From the NCBI GenBank assembly GCA_022478985.1, contig JAKSZP010009194.1, forward strand, positions 248,001-312,000: 64,000 nucleotides of DNA, in the 5' to 3' direction. Made by a program: the position numbers and the translations under genes. Positions 1 to 10,760 of the stretch are shown here, in pieces; positions within the stretch are counted from its first letter, which is position 1; each line of letters starts with the position of its first letter. The notes below the pieces were generated by a model. The model had not been told where the DNA came from. It saw only the letters and a program-made list of their open reading frames with translations, and ran no database searches. The DNA comes from Massospora cicadina (Eukaryota; Entomophthoromycota; Entomophthoromycetes; Entomophthorales; Entomophthoraceae).

Positions 1-900
1 CATTTTATAAAAGACTCATATGCACCAAGGGCTGTCTAACGCCCCAGCTACGTTCCAACGAGACATGGACACTAACCTTGGTGACCAGAAGCTGTTGTGT
101 GTCCTTATATACCTTTATAATATCAATGTTTTCTCTTAAACCTTTTCTGAGCACCTTGATCATCTAAGCAGTATTCCTCCAGCTTGATGAGGCAAACATT
201 AAAATTAAGCCTCAAAAATGTAACTTCTTTAGCGATCAGTTTGAATACCTAGGGTTTGTGGTAGATTCCAAAGGATGAAACCACAGCTGGCCAGGGTGGA
301 GGCTATCCAAAAATGACTACACCTAATAGTAAATGTGACATACAGGTGTTTTTGGGAATGATCAGTTACTACTGACGCTTCATACCCCAACTTCAGCTGT
401 ATTGGGAGTCCGTTGTTTGAATTATTAAAGAAGGATGCGGTGTTCAAATGGATGGAACGTCGTCAATGTGCATTTGATACACTTTGGATGATGCTGGTCA
501 TTGCACCAGTGCTATGATATCCAAACTTTGATATAGAAGTTTATCATTCAGATGGATGCGTCTCTTTCCGCTGTTGGGGTGGTACTTTCTCAGAAAGACG
601 ACGAGGGAGAGGAGCATCCTTTTGCGTACTGCAGTTGAATTCTGAACTGCCATGAGCGTAATTACACTTTGACCAAGCTGGGGTGCTTAGCGGTGATCTA
701 TACATATAAGCAAATTAAAGTCTACTTGCATGGGGTAAAGTTTAAAGTCGTAATGGATCACATTTCATTACGTTGGTTGCAGAATCTCAAGGAGCCTGAA
801 AGGCGTTTAGCTCGATGAGCTCTTAAGCTGCAGGCTTACGATTTCAAGATCCTTCACCACCCAGGAGGTAATCATCAGAATGCTGACTGTTTATCTTGAT
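1..900 (+). pseudogene. Element A reverse transcriptase C-terminus and RNase H remnant
   Basis: Near position 22 the frame reads HQGLSNAPATFQRDM, the Ty3 RT motif usually written PQGLxNAPxxFQ. A degenerate catalytic block IYLYNINVFS follows near 100, where the YxDD aspartates are lost. FEYLGFVVDSKG at about 240-277 is the conserved LG(H)xVxxxG block that ends the palm. RNase H follows: a degenerate nucleophile region near 540 and then VVMDHISLRWLQNLKEP at about 750-795, the usual TDHxSLxWL block, ending in HHPGGNHQNADCLS near 860-898. At least six stops or frameshifts separate these blocks. The domain identities are secure; enzyme function is gone. Confidence 0.8.
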
Positions 901-2130
901 TGCGCCATTGCCATGATGTCAGATCTCAGCGATGTGATATATGAGAAGATGCTCAGCAGAAAATATGATGATGAACCATACCAAGTGATTAAAGTGTTAA
1001 ATGAGATGCAAGCGAATACCTTCCAATGGAATGGGGAATTGTGCAAGTGGATCAGCAATTCTATGGTAAACTTTTCGCGACCCTCAGCATGGCCTGGGTT
1101 TATTATGAGCGCCCACAAGGTAGTCAGACATGGTGGTGTGTGCAGGACAATATAGTTGTTGCACACCTGGTACTATAGGGAAAGCATGAACTTTAATGTG
1201 CCTGAAACCATTTCCTCTTGCCACCAGTGCCAAATGAAAAGCTGTTCTGCCAGAAGACCTTGTACCAGTTAGTGAAACACATTTTTCTTGGCATACGGTT
1301 TCCCTTGTTGTCATTAAGCCTCTGCCAATGGGAGCCAACTGTTGTAAGTATATTATGGTGGCTATCGACCACTAGACTAGGTGGGTTGAAGTGAGGGTGA
1401 TTTTGGATTTGGGGGTGGTCACAGTGGCCAAGTTTGTAATGGAATGTATTATCCAGTGACATGGCTTCCCTCAGTTCATTCTTACCAATAATAGAACCAA
1501 CTTAACCTCACAAATCATCCACAGATCGAATGAGATTATGGGCATCTGCAGGGTTCTGATGACTCCATATCATCCTGAGTCCAACAGAATGATCTACACG
1601 TTAATGGGATGCTGGTGAACATCCTTAGGAAGCTGGTAACCTTTGGACCCTATGATTGGAGTTCCCTACTGTTTATTGTCGTCTGTTCTTATAACATCAG
1701 CTACCATTCCACTATGGGGAAGAGACCCTTTCAATTGTTATACGGATGGCACACCACTCTTCTGGCATTGCTTTATTCATGCATAGAAGATACTGGCGGA
1801 ATAGATCCTCACCATTACTTGAGGTATTTGGTTGACACGTTGATCAAGTTGCAAACAGAATTGTACTCATGTAGCTTGGACAAGAAGATTAGAAATTGGG
1901 CCACCGATCAGGTATGGTGTAGTAGGTTGACCAAATTCTAAGAAGGTGAGATAGTTTTGTTCTATGACCAGCATGGGTATGGACGGAAACACAAGCTGGC
2001 CAACATCTGGGTTGGTCCATTCGAAATAAAAAAAATTGGTGTCAATGCATATACCATCAAGGACCCAGCAAGTGGTTGAACCATAAATTGCATACACGTG
2101 AAGTTTCTCCAAGTGTATAAAATATAGGAG
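901..2130 (+). pseudogene. Element A integrase remnant
   Basis: After the RNase H end the reading is badly broken through the zinc-binding and catalytic core. A readable stretch at 1609-1941 matches the core end, including SYHSTMGKRPFQLLYG, the conserved YHxSxxxSPFxxxYG block of Ty3 integrases. Downstream, about 1940-2110, the C-terminal module reads GEIVLFYDQHGYGRKHKL, then IWVGPFEIKKIGVNAYTI and a final IHVKFLQVYK. WVGPFEI is the GPY/F motif used for multimerisation and target DNA contact in this family. No chromodomain is visible after it. The gene ends just before the polypurine tract. Confidence 0.8.
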
Positions 2131-2145
2131 GCTTATTGTCCAGTC

Positions 2146-2157
2146 AAAGGGGGGGGG
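2146..2157 (+). promoter_or_regulatory. Element A polypurine tract
   Basis: AAA followed by nine Gs lies three bases upstream of the LTR start TGTCAAGATT. This is the expected primer site for plus-strand DNA synthesis and fixes the orientation and the left edge of the LTR. Confidence 0.75.
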
Positions 2158-2160
2158 TAA

Positions 2161-2606
2161 TGTCAAGATTCCGATATGACTGGACAATAAGCCCTGAAGA
2201 GTTATGATGGAATATTAAGAATCCACTGACTAGGATAATATCTATGAGTATTTGAGCGCCTTGAGATGAGGTGATATTAAGTTATAATGGGTGATATTAA
2301 ATCGCCTCCAAATAAGGCAATAAGGTGATATCAGCCTTTGATAAATATGATTTAGACCGCCTCAAATTAGGGTGATATAGAGTTGAGGAATACCAGCTAA
2401 AACTAATAAGAATTGGTGGAATAGAATATTCTAAGCTATGAGAATGATTTCATCTGAAGTCGCTGATATATAAGCAAGATGGGCGATTGAAAGAAGGTAG
2501 GTTGTTAATAGTAGAGAAAGAGCGGAACAGCAAGGAGTCGCTGTATTTACAAAAATAAATAAAAAAGTGTTGTTGGGGCAATTGCTCCTATTTTATTATA
2601 TTTTCA
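2161..2606 (+). repeat. Element A 3' LTR
   Basis: The LTR starts TGTCAAGATTCC directly after the polypurine tract. It contains short direct repeats of a GGTGATAT motif at about 2270-2375, a TATATAAGC box near 2466, and AATAAATAAAAAAG near 2555 as a candidate polyadenylation signal. A stretch identical to the pre-PPT sequence (GACTGGACAATAAGCC) occurs just inside it in inverted form. The right edge, ...TTTTCA at 2606, is a best guess. No other copy of this LTR was found in the window. Confidence 0.65.
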
Positions 2607-2719
2607 GTGTGTTCTGAGACCAATGATCCCCATATTGTAAATCTGTTGTTCAAGTGGGTTCAACCTGTGCAACCTTATAGCGGATCCCAATGGTACCACC
2701 CAAAAATCAACACCCCCTC

Positions 2720-3034
2720 TACTGCCTACTCCTTTTTCCAACCTGCCTTCAACAGGTCAGATGCAGTTGACGGCGGAATGCAGGTATATGGCCAGTGCAA
2801 GGCTTCAGTATCCTTGAACCTGGTTTCAAGCCATGGCAGAGCATACTCAGGGGAGAATGTGGTGTTATACCATTCCAGTGCTACGTAAACTGGAAGGGCA
2901 TGGTAAGCCCATTTGAGAGCATTCAAAATGTTCATAAAGCGTTTCGCATAAACAGTAATTTTGTCAGTAGGAGGACCAAACTCCTACGCCTGGGCAAATT
3001 TAGCTGGTACTCTGGAGTTGGTGTACTCCATCGC
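2720..3034 (-). pseudogene. C-terminal part of an unknown minus-strand gene split by element E1
   Basis: Read on the minus strand this segment gives about 100 residues with one stop, including DKITVYAKRFMNILNALKWAYHAL and then PVYVALEWYNTTFSPEYALP. Its upstream end falls exactly at the left edge of E1, at the ATCGC flank. The reading continues in register at 21383, on the far side of E1, after the second flank ATCAC. I do not recognise the protein. It has no zinc knuckle, transmembrane segment or catalytic signature that I can see. It could be a Gag-like capsid protein of another retroelement or a host gene. Confidence 0.55.
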
Positions 3035-4188
3035 TGTTATTTTAATCCAATATTACTCAGCTTCATAAAATGATTAATCTGCTTATCCACTAAGAAATTC
3101 ATCCCAATAGTGTATGTGGGAGTTATTAATTGTATATAAAAAGACTATTATTAGGAGAAATATTCTCAGTGTATATTTATTGATCTGCTGGATTACAATA
3201 CACTGAATTGAGAGGTTTCGTTGGGAATAATTCCCAACAATAAAAAAGTGATTAGGATGTCAATCTCATTATTAATACCTTTATTATCTTGTACCATTTG
3301 ATCAGGTTTAGGTGCCAATTTAATAAGGTACTTATGAATTGCTGGCGAGCTATGCAACCTGTGGTACAGCAAACTTGAGTTAACCTTTTATGGTTTGCAA
3401 CATGCTATTTATTGTTAAGAGTCCCATTACCTAAGAAGGTTATTAGCAAATAAGGGTAATTTGATGTGAGATGAGTGAAGATATTGGGACATGTTCCTTG
3501 GTTCAACTCAGAAGAGGTCACAGTTATGTAGGGAGAGAACCCAATTAATCTGATGAGGAAGATCATTGTTTTGCATGACCCTGGAGGGTTAATTAATTGG
3601 CGATGGCTGCTGTTCCCAATTGGGGTGACACCTGAAGAGTTGGGCGCTGAGTTTCCTATAAATTCTCCTTGGTTTTTCTTAATAAAGGAGATCTGATCAA
3701 AATAAAAATCTACCAATAAAGCTTTATTAATCTAGATGGTTGTTTTTGTGATTAGAGTTGGAAGGACAAGAGATTTTTTTAACTATACTATTGTTTATCT
3801 CCTCAGACTCTGCATGACAAGAAGGAAGGAGAACTGCTGAACCTAATACTAGATTAAGTTCTACAGAAGTGATAGGAAAAACCTCTAAATTGAGAGAGGA
3901 TATGTTCTACTGAAGAGGAATAAGTCCATAAAGATTTTCTAGAATACCATTCAAGATTAGGACAAGCACCAGGATGACGTTGGACCTAATAACCTTCTTG
4001 GGTATCAGATCTTCAACTAGAGTAGTAGTCTCCATACTATTACTTACAATCATAATTATCAATCTACTATTCAAACAATGCACATAAAAGAGACCTGTGA
4101 AGATAATCAAGGGAGAATAAGTGAGCTATTACTCAGAAAGAGGAAACTAATCCCGCATTTTTACAAGAAGGCTCCCAAGAGATTAACA
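3035..4188 (+). repeat. E1 5' LTR
   Basis: It starts TGTTATTTTAATCC and ends GATTAACA. It aligns along its whole length with 20230-21382. Shared blocks include AATAAAAAAGTGATTAGG (near 3240), AACCCAATTAATCTGATGAG (near 3540), GGGTTAATTAATTGGCGATG (near 3586) and GACTCTGCATGACAAGAAGG (near 3806). A third, more diverged copy is at 42600-43892. The primer-binding site follows three bases after the end. Confidence 0.75.
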
Positions 4189-4191
4189 ATT

Positions 4192-4210
4192 TGGTGCTCA
4201 ATACATGGGG
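4192..4210 (+). promoter_or_regulatory. E1 primer-binding site
   Basis: TGGTGCTCAATACATGGGG lies three bases after the LTR end. It shares its first eight bases with the matching sites of B, C1 and E3. A tRNA ending GAGCACCA would pair with it. Confidence 0.55.
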
Positions 4211-4252
4211 CAGTTAAGTTTAGCCCAATTTAATAAGAAGATTGTACCAAAC

Positions 4253-5560
4253 ATGTCTTATAATAATGAACTACACAAGCTTTGGATGGTTCTAGAGACC
4301 ATCAACAAAAATGCACTTAATTGGTGTCACAGGAAAATTTCACTGCTTTGGAAAAATAGGTGATGAAGGCCAAGGAAGAGGTCGAACAAGCTGGGAAAAT
4401 AAACAATGATCTCTATGGAAAATTCAACTATTTGAAGCGCAAGGAGGGTGAACTAATCTAAGTAGTATTGTTTCAGAAGGCTGTGTGAGAAGCAGATTAA
4501 TAGATCATTTGCTGGATTACTGAAGAGATGGCATGACAATTGAAGCATATAAAAGAACTGGAGAACCATAAATATGATCTTGTACAAATTGAGGATGAAG
4601 AATCTGACAAAAAACGCCTGAAATTTTTTTTGGGAAGAATCACCTACTGAGAAATATGCCTGGGTCATTTGGAGAAATTTCAGAAATGACCTTAAAGGTA
4701 CTACCATAGTCAATCAAGTTGTTGGGCAGGTTCCCTCGCCAGTGAAGCCAAAGATGAATTTTGAAGCACAATGAAATTACCCAAGTTGCATTGGGATAAC
4801 GCCGCTGCATTTTCCAATTATTTGAGATGACAATGTTCAATTTCAGTGACTAAAAAAGGCCGTGACTGTCATGAACTGCCTAAACACCAATTTTCAGTAT
4901 TTGGTTTTACCTCATCTAAACGGAGACAATTGGTCATATAATGAGTCCAAGAAAGCCATTATGGTAGAAGTTGAATCCTTACGCAGATGTCTAATTGCAA
5001 GAAGGAAATTATGGGATTATAATTCCAAAAAGATGAGACCCTATTAGTCTTGAGGACTTATTCTACCAGGAATTTTGGATACTGGTTGGTGCAAAAGTGC
5101 TAACAGATTTTAATGCCCAAATTATGATGCAAGAAGTGTTAAGGCCCTATCATGATTTTTCAACAAACAATGGCTTCAGCGTTAGTGACACATATGTCCA
5201 CATTTCAAATGGTGGATTATCTGAAGATGTTGTGAGCCACTTTTGAAGCCCCAAACTGAGCTTTCAAAATGATCCAGACTGAGCTCAAAAAATTGTAAAA
5301 ATTTGCCTGGATGCATAAGGAGCAACCTAATTGAGTCACTATGGAGAATAACCTGAAGTACAAAATGAGTGGACAAGATGAAGATACAAAGCCACCAATG
5401 TGGGAAACTTGGACATATAGCTACTCAATTTTGGAGAAAGATAACCAAGGAGCAAGTTACTTTAGTCCAAGAAAAGGAGAAAAAATCAGTCAGGAGTTTA
5501 AAAAGGTCACGTTGTTAAGGATTCAACTACGATGACCAAAGTTACCTAAGATTGATATTC
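4253..5560 (+). pseudogene. E1 gag remnant
   Basis: The ATG at 4253 opens MSYNNELHKLWMVLETINKN, followed by a charged, lysine- and glutamate-rich helical stretch (AKEEVEQAGKINNDLYGKF) that could form a coiled coil. A region around 4862-5047 reads NTNFQYLVLPHLNGDNWSY. Near the end, 5399-5446 reads CGKLGHIATQFWRK in a shifted frame. This matches the middle of a retroviral CCHC zinc knuckle (CxxCGKxGHxxxxC) whose first and last cysteines are lost. Gag would form the particle and bind genomic RNA. Numerous stops break it, and the gene is cut by element B at 5569. Confidence 0.65.
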
Positions 5561-5568
5561 AATATCTC

Positions 5569-6075
5569 GGTCTAATGAGATTGCAAAATCTATGTCAAAG
5601 ATATCCAATTATAGGATAGACCGATGATCAACCCTTTGGAGTTATCAACCTTTTCTAAAGGATGATTCTAAGCTATCTGATGAGACAGAAAATTAAAATA
5701 AGGTCAGTCTTATCAAACAAAAATCTTATCAGATCTGGTCATCATAAGTATGGAATTAATAATCAGCAATGTTGGTCATCTAATAAGAAAGATCTTACCT
5801 CAGATGCATCCCAAAAATCCTCTTGAATATCTACTAAATCTACCCCTATAAATATCCCTCATCTCTAACCAATAAAGTACCTCTATTTAAGTCTTGCAGA
5901 GCCTAATTTTGGTCTTTTTTCATACAGAATTCTGTATTTCCAATTGGAATCAACTATAGCAATGGAACTAATAATTTAGTTGCAATTGTGTCGATCTTTG
6001 CTAGAGCCACAGAATTAATAATTTCGTAGCCTTTGTAGCACCTGTTTATTGTAAATTCTCACGAAATTTCAATAC
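5569..6075 (+). repeat. Element B 5' LTR
   Basis: The sequence from TGAGATTGCAAAATC (5576) to ACGAAATTTCAATAC (6075) matches 11973-12491 closely. The first bases (GGTCTAATGAG) look like a shortened form of TGTCAGTATATGAG at the 3' copy. A CCCTATAAATA box near 5845 is the likely TATA element; the same box occurs in family-C LTRs. AATAAAGTACC follows near 5872. Confidence 0.8.
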
Positions 6076-6091
6076 TGGTGCTCCCTGCCAG
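6076..6091 (+). promoter_or_regulatory. Element B primer-binding site
   Basis: TGGTGCTCCCTGCCAG starts immediately after the LTR. It shares TGGTGCTC with E1, C1 and E3. Confidence 0.6.
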
Positions 6092-6133
6092 TCTGCTTCT
6101 GAGGCTACCTGGTGAAAACATACTTTCACAACG

Positions 6134-8169
6134 ATGAATATGTCTAGCGAAGAAAACCCCTCTTCTGAGGAATCAATGAGTATCACCTGATGGGTACACT
6201 CCAACAGGCAAGAGATGCCTTCTTCTAATACAAATAATCTGCAATTTCAAGCTTCTATGGACTTGGCCATTGAGGGCCCTGACCAAAATAATTATTAGAT
6301 TCAGCCGCAAAAGTAGCAGATATGGTTAAAGGCTTGACAAGGGGGCTATCCAGCCTGGTGCTCATTCTAATTGTGACCAAGCGTTTAAAGTTGCTGAAAA
6401 CATGATGAACTTATACAACTGAGCGGTGTTACATCCTACCAAAGTTGGTTTAGCTAGAACTGAGCAGTACCTCTGGCATTATGTACATCCCACAATTCAC
6501 CATGTACTCCAGATTTTGGGATTGCATAATTTCGAGATTTAATGCCAGTTGACTCTGGCGCAACAATTTCACTCTCAGTTATCCTCATTCTATGAGATGG
6601 CGTCTAACTTTTGATGGGATAATTGGGAAACCATTCTTGATAATATAAAAAATCAACAATATACATAACCAGTTATTGAGAATTGATAATATAACTGTGT
6701 ATACATTGTCCAAGGAGTATCTCAGCAAGTTAGCGATGTCATTAACCCTATTCACCACCATATCACCTCCCTTGAGGATGAGATTATGAAACAAATGGAA
6801 CAATTGTGGGTCAAACATGAGGAGCGCTTTGGAGAGCTTGGTGTGCTAGTCCAACATCTTTTCCAAATGGTGGGTACTATCAGAGAAGGTGGACCCACCC
6901 TGTTGGTCCTCCTGAACTGGGACCACCTAGTTCCCCATTGGTAACCCTAGGACCTCCTGGTGAACGTGGACCTCCTGATCCAGTGGGTCAAAAAAGCCCA
7001 CTGGGACCAACAGGTCGAGTTGGGTCGCAAGGACCCCCAGGGCCTCCTGGTCCCCCTGGCTCCTCATTTCCAATGCCCAATTCTGAAACTTCAATACTGC
7101 TAGTACCAATAGTACAAGCGTTAGAAACCCAAACCTGAGCCATAGCTCAAGGGTGTTTCTTATCATTAGAAGGCCTACTAATTGACTCTGATTACTCATT
7201 AACCAACTTATTGGATGGCGTGGATAATGCTCATCATCTATATGATGCTAACCAAACTACGCAAGAAACCCAGTTTGCAAGGCTAAACACTTCCATTGAA
7301 TGGTTATCTGCTAGATGTGGACTAATGGAAAACAAGCAGGAAGAGATGATCATTGCGATTCTAACTTGAATCAACAACCTGTGAATGATCATCTTGCTCA
7401 ATGGTTTCGTAATTTACAGGAGGACCTCAATCATTTAAGGCAACAAGTTGATCAAATTCCCCATTCAAGCTCCTATCCCAGAATCTGAACCCTCTGAAGC
7501 TGATCCAGTCATGGTATTGAGTGTACATGTTTTGAGTAATGAGCCCACTACCTTCAAACTTACTTTTAAGAATAAGTTTAATCTGGGTGAAGGTAGCATC
7601 CATTCATTTATCTTTGTCTATGAGCGTGCAATGGACGGGGCAACAGATCAACAGAAAGTCCAGCATATTACCTCTTGCTTAAGCTGGTTCACGCAAGAAA
7701 TCATGGTTCCTCACCTGAAGGTTTACAATACATGGGTTCAAGTGAAGGCTGCCCTTATTAAGGAATTTGGGAGTGGTAAAATTTTTTCTAAGCAAAATCA
7801 AGCCTTCATAATTATTCAAATCAAACGAGGAGAGTCTATCCAAGATTTTGCTAAAAGATTCTACCATGTGGTCCAGACTCTTGCTACTTGTGACTGGATT
7901 ATGGTAGATGACGCCATATCAGCTGTAATTAGTGCATTTGCTTCTTGCACTCAGTTGCTATTACATTTGAAATCCCTTAAACAAAATTTAAAATCTATTA
8001 TTGACATCAAAGAAGCGCTCATGAAAAACCTAATGGTGTGGTACACCCAACCTCCACCAATAACCCTCGTTCTTATATCCATGCTATGCCACCTAAACCT
8101 AAACCTAAACTGAAGAAGGAACCGTGCTTTTATTGTGGTCTCATTGGTCATGTGGTATCTCAATGTTAA
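6134..8169 (+). pseudogene. Element B gag with collagen-like segment and CCHC zinc knuckle
   Basis: The ATG at 6134 opens MNMSSEENPSSEESMSIT. After broken helical sequence, about 6895-7075 encodes a Gly-X-Y run ([19 protein letters not shown], later [13 protein letters not shown]). The open frame 7448-8113 is a recognisable retrotransposon Gag domain: SIHSFIFVYERAMDGATDQQK, then TWVQVKAALIKEFGS, then IKRGESIQDFAKRFYH. After a frameshift, 8124-8166 reads CFYCGLIGHVVSQC, a complete CX2CX4HX4C knuckle for RNA binding. Gag would assemble the virus-like particle. The Gly-X-Y segment is unusual for Gag and recurs in family C. Confidence 0.8.
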
Positions 8170-9135
8170 AAAACAAGCGGAGGAGTCAAAAAAGAGGAGT
8201 CAGCATAGAGCAAGAGGCTCCCTGTGCTGAACAACCTCTTGTGCTTCCATCAAAACCTTTTAATTCTTCTACAGATTGTTATGTGATATCTGCTCCTGGT
8301 GATCTTGATGTCCCTGATGAATTAGCCAACAAAGACACCATTTGTTCTTACGCTTCTGTTTATTCTTCTTCTAATTCAATTCAATTGATCAATCCCTCAG
8401 TGTTTTTAATCCCAAACTTTGGCACTGATTTGACTTGGGTGGAAGTCATCATGCTTAAGGTGAAAGTTTTGGCTATTATTGATGTGATCGCCTAACAATG
8501 TCTTCTCGTCCAGGCTTATATAAAATCAAATTGGCGCCGGACTTAAACTATTCCCAAGACTATGGAACTTCTGGTCCTTCCAACACCAAATCTATAGGAG
8601 CTTATTCCTTTCTTCCAATGCGCTTTGGAAAGTTGGTTGTGTTGGCCCCTGCAGTAGTGTTGGACAACAACTGCTATGACCTGCTCTTGTGAACCAAATT
8701 CTCATTGATTTTGATGTGATAATCAGCCTTAAGGACAACTACCTTCCTTTAATTGAGTACCAAGACCTTTAATATTACAAGATATTCCCAATAGCAAAGG
8801 CAAACTCAAACGATGTGTTTACTTATTAGAATATCCCACTTCTATCTCTCATCTTGAGTACCAAATCCTGAGACCAAGAACTATACTTCCACCTCCTTCA
8901 GCTTGTGCCTCTGAGGGAATGCCTTTAGTTCTAACTCTCTGATTACCATTCCCCTCAAAAGCTCAAGTCATAATTGATATGGGAGTACAAGTATTTGTAC
9001 CCACTGATCATGTGTTAGAGATCTTTGGTAACCAAAATCCCTCTCATTTGGAGGCTTTACCCTGCCCTGGTATTTTTGATCCTTCCTATGATGGGACTGT
9101 TTTAGTTCTACTAGCTAATCTCACTTCTTGACCTA
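8170..9135 (+). pseudogene. Element B protease region remnant
   Basis: Downstream of the zinc knuckle the reading DLTWVEVIMLKVKVLAIIDVIA at about 8425-8495 aligns with the family-C protease start (VHAIVNSGSPMDVI). The catalytic Asp is present, but the usual T/S-G after it is lost to a stop and frameshift. Later pieces such as SYDGTVLVLLANLTS fit the spacer between protease and RT. It would have been an aspartic protease cutting the Gag-Pol polyprotein. Confidence 0.6.
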
Positions 9136-9140
9136 TGTGA

Positions 9141-10100
9141 TTGAATTGCAATAACCCCATCGCCTTTGTGCGGCCTACTCCTGTGAGTGAAATCTTATCC
9201 ATCTCAGGATGTGGAGATTTATGTAAATTTGGGCTGGAAGATCCCCCTATAGTTGCTAGAATTGACGTCAAATTTGGGGATTCACTCACTCCAGAACAAC
9301 AGCATGAATCTGAGGCTCTTATTGAAGAGTATGCGGATATATATGCCTAAGGTCCTGGAGATTTTGGACTAATGAAAGATGTGCAGCATCAGGTGAAAAT
9401 TGGGGATACTCCCCCTATTTGAGCTCAACTATATCGCAAATCTAAAGTTGAGGAGGCTCAGGTCTCAGTGGAATAGAGACAACTCCCTGATGCGGGGCTG
9501 TTAACGCCTTCTAGAGTTCAAGTGCTTCTCCTTTACTACTCATTCAAAAAAGGTGGGGGCCATAGAGTGGTTATGGACTATTGTCAGCTCAATGCTGTTA
9601 CCCAAAAGGATTCTTATCCTCTACCTCGCATTGATGATTCATAGAGATTATTGTCTGGGTCACAATACTTCTTGGCTATGGACCTTGCGATTAGTTATTA
9701 GCAAATTGACCTGGCTCCAGAAGATCGTCAAAAATGTTCTAATCTCTAGTGAGGGGTTATTTGAGCCAACTTGTATGCCGCAGGGGCTTTGTAATGCCCC
9801 TGCTACTTTCCAAAGAGCCATGGTGGCTTGTTTGGGAATTTGAAACTTTCTTGTGTTTTGGTATATTTAGACGATGTTACTGTGTTTTCTCGCACTTTTA
9901 ATGAGCATTTAGCTCATTTAAAGGAAGTATTTGGTTGGATGTGTCATGCTTCACTTAAGCTAAAACCATCCAAGTGTGCTTTATTTAAAACTGAGATGGT
10001 GTTCTTAGGTCATAAAGTTAATTATGAGGGGATTTTACCCTTATCTAAGAAGATACAAGCTATTTTGGACATGCCAGTTTCTTAAAGCTTTCATTACACC
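9141..10100 (+). pseudogene. Element B reverse transcriptase
   Basis: Blocks are clear and in order: LTPEQQHESEALIEEYADIYA (connector), VVMDYCQLNAVTQKDSYPLPRIDD near 9570, YFLAMDLA near 9670 (motif A with its Asp), EGLFEPTCMPQGLCNAPATFQ near 9750-9810, and VLVYLDDVTVFSRTFNEH near 9861. The YLDD catalytic box at 9864-9875 is intact. LKPSKCALFKTEMVFLGHKV ends the palm. At least four stops or frameshifts separate these, so the enzyme is dead. Confidence 0.85.
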
Positions 10101-10760
10101 CAAGTATTTTTAGGAATGGTTGGTTATTACTGACAATTCATCCCCCATTTTGCAGAGATTGCAGAGCCTTTAGTTTACCTGTTACGCAAGGAAGTCACTT
10201 TTGTATGGGAAGAATTGCAGCAGCAAGGATTTGATTTGTTGCGCCAAGCCTTAGTGAGTGCATCAATCTTAGCCCATCCTAATTTTTCCAAACCTTTTAT
10301 ACTATTTACTGATGCCAGTGATATTGCTATTGGAGCCATCTTAGCTCAACATGATACCAACCTGGTTGATCACCCCATCATGTACTATAGTAAAACCCTT
10401 TCTAAGGCTGAACGCAATTTTAGCGTTACTGAGAGATAATGCCTTGAAGTTTTGTCCGCCATCAAGCATTTCCGCCCTTACCCCTATGGCAAGCATTTCA
10501 CTATTGTCACGGAACACGCTTCTTTGAAGTGGTTGCAACAAATGAAGGATCCTGATGGTCGCTTAGATAGATGGGTGTTAAAGCTTCAGAATTATGACTT
10601 TGATATTCAACATCGTGCTGGATCTATTCATCAAAACGCTGATGGAATCTCTTGATTGCCTATACTAACGTTATTCTCTGCTAAGGAGGATCGGCTTTAT
10701 GACTTGATTGGTATACCTGAGTTCTGGTATCAGGAATATAAGGATGTTATATCGAGGTTA
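10101..10760 (+). pseudogene. Element B RNase H
   Basis: The order is QVFLGMVGYY[stop]QFIPHF (10131 is TGA where CGA is expected), then 10215-10439 with FILFTDASDIAIGAILAQHD (first catalytic Asp), KTLSKAERNFSVTER, then 10452-10655 with IVTEHASLKWLQQMKDP and HRAGSIHQNADGIS. A TGA at 10653 again replaces the usual arginine. The fold is complete in sequence and has only a few stops. Confidence 0.85.

Larger units (their letters stand above)
1..2606 (+). mobile_element. Element A: 5'-truncated Ty3/gypsy retrotransposon with 3' LTR
   Basis: The window opens inside a pol gene read on the plus strand. In order it shows the end of the reverse transcriptase, RNase H, integrase with its C-terminal GPF module, a polypurine tract, and an LTR. 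This RT-RH-IN order is that of Ty3/gypsy. The reading frame is broken many times, so the copy is dead. The 5' half (gag, protease, most of RT) lies outside the window. The right LTR edge at 2606 is inferred from a TG...CA fit, because no second LTR is visible for comparison. Confidence 0.85.

Noticed and set aside
2607..2888. Plus-strand 93-residue frame beginning at the A LTR edge
   Set aside because: It opens with GTG, has no recognisable motif, and overlaps the minus-strand gene whose frame is supported by continuity across E1.
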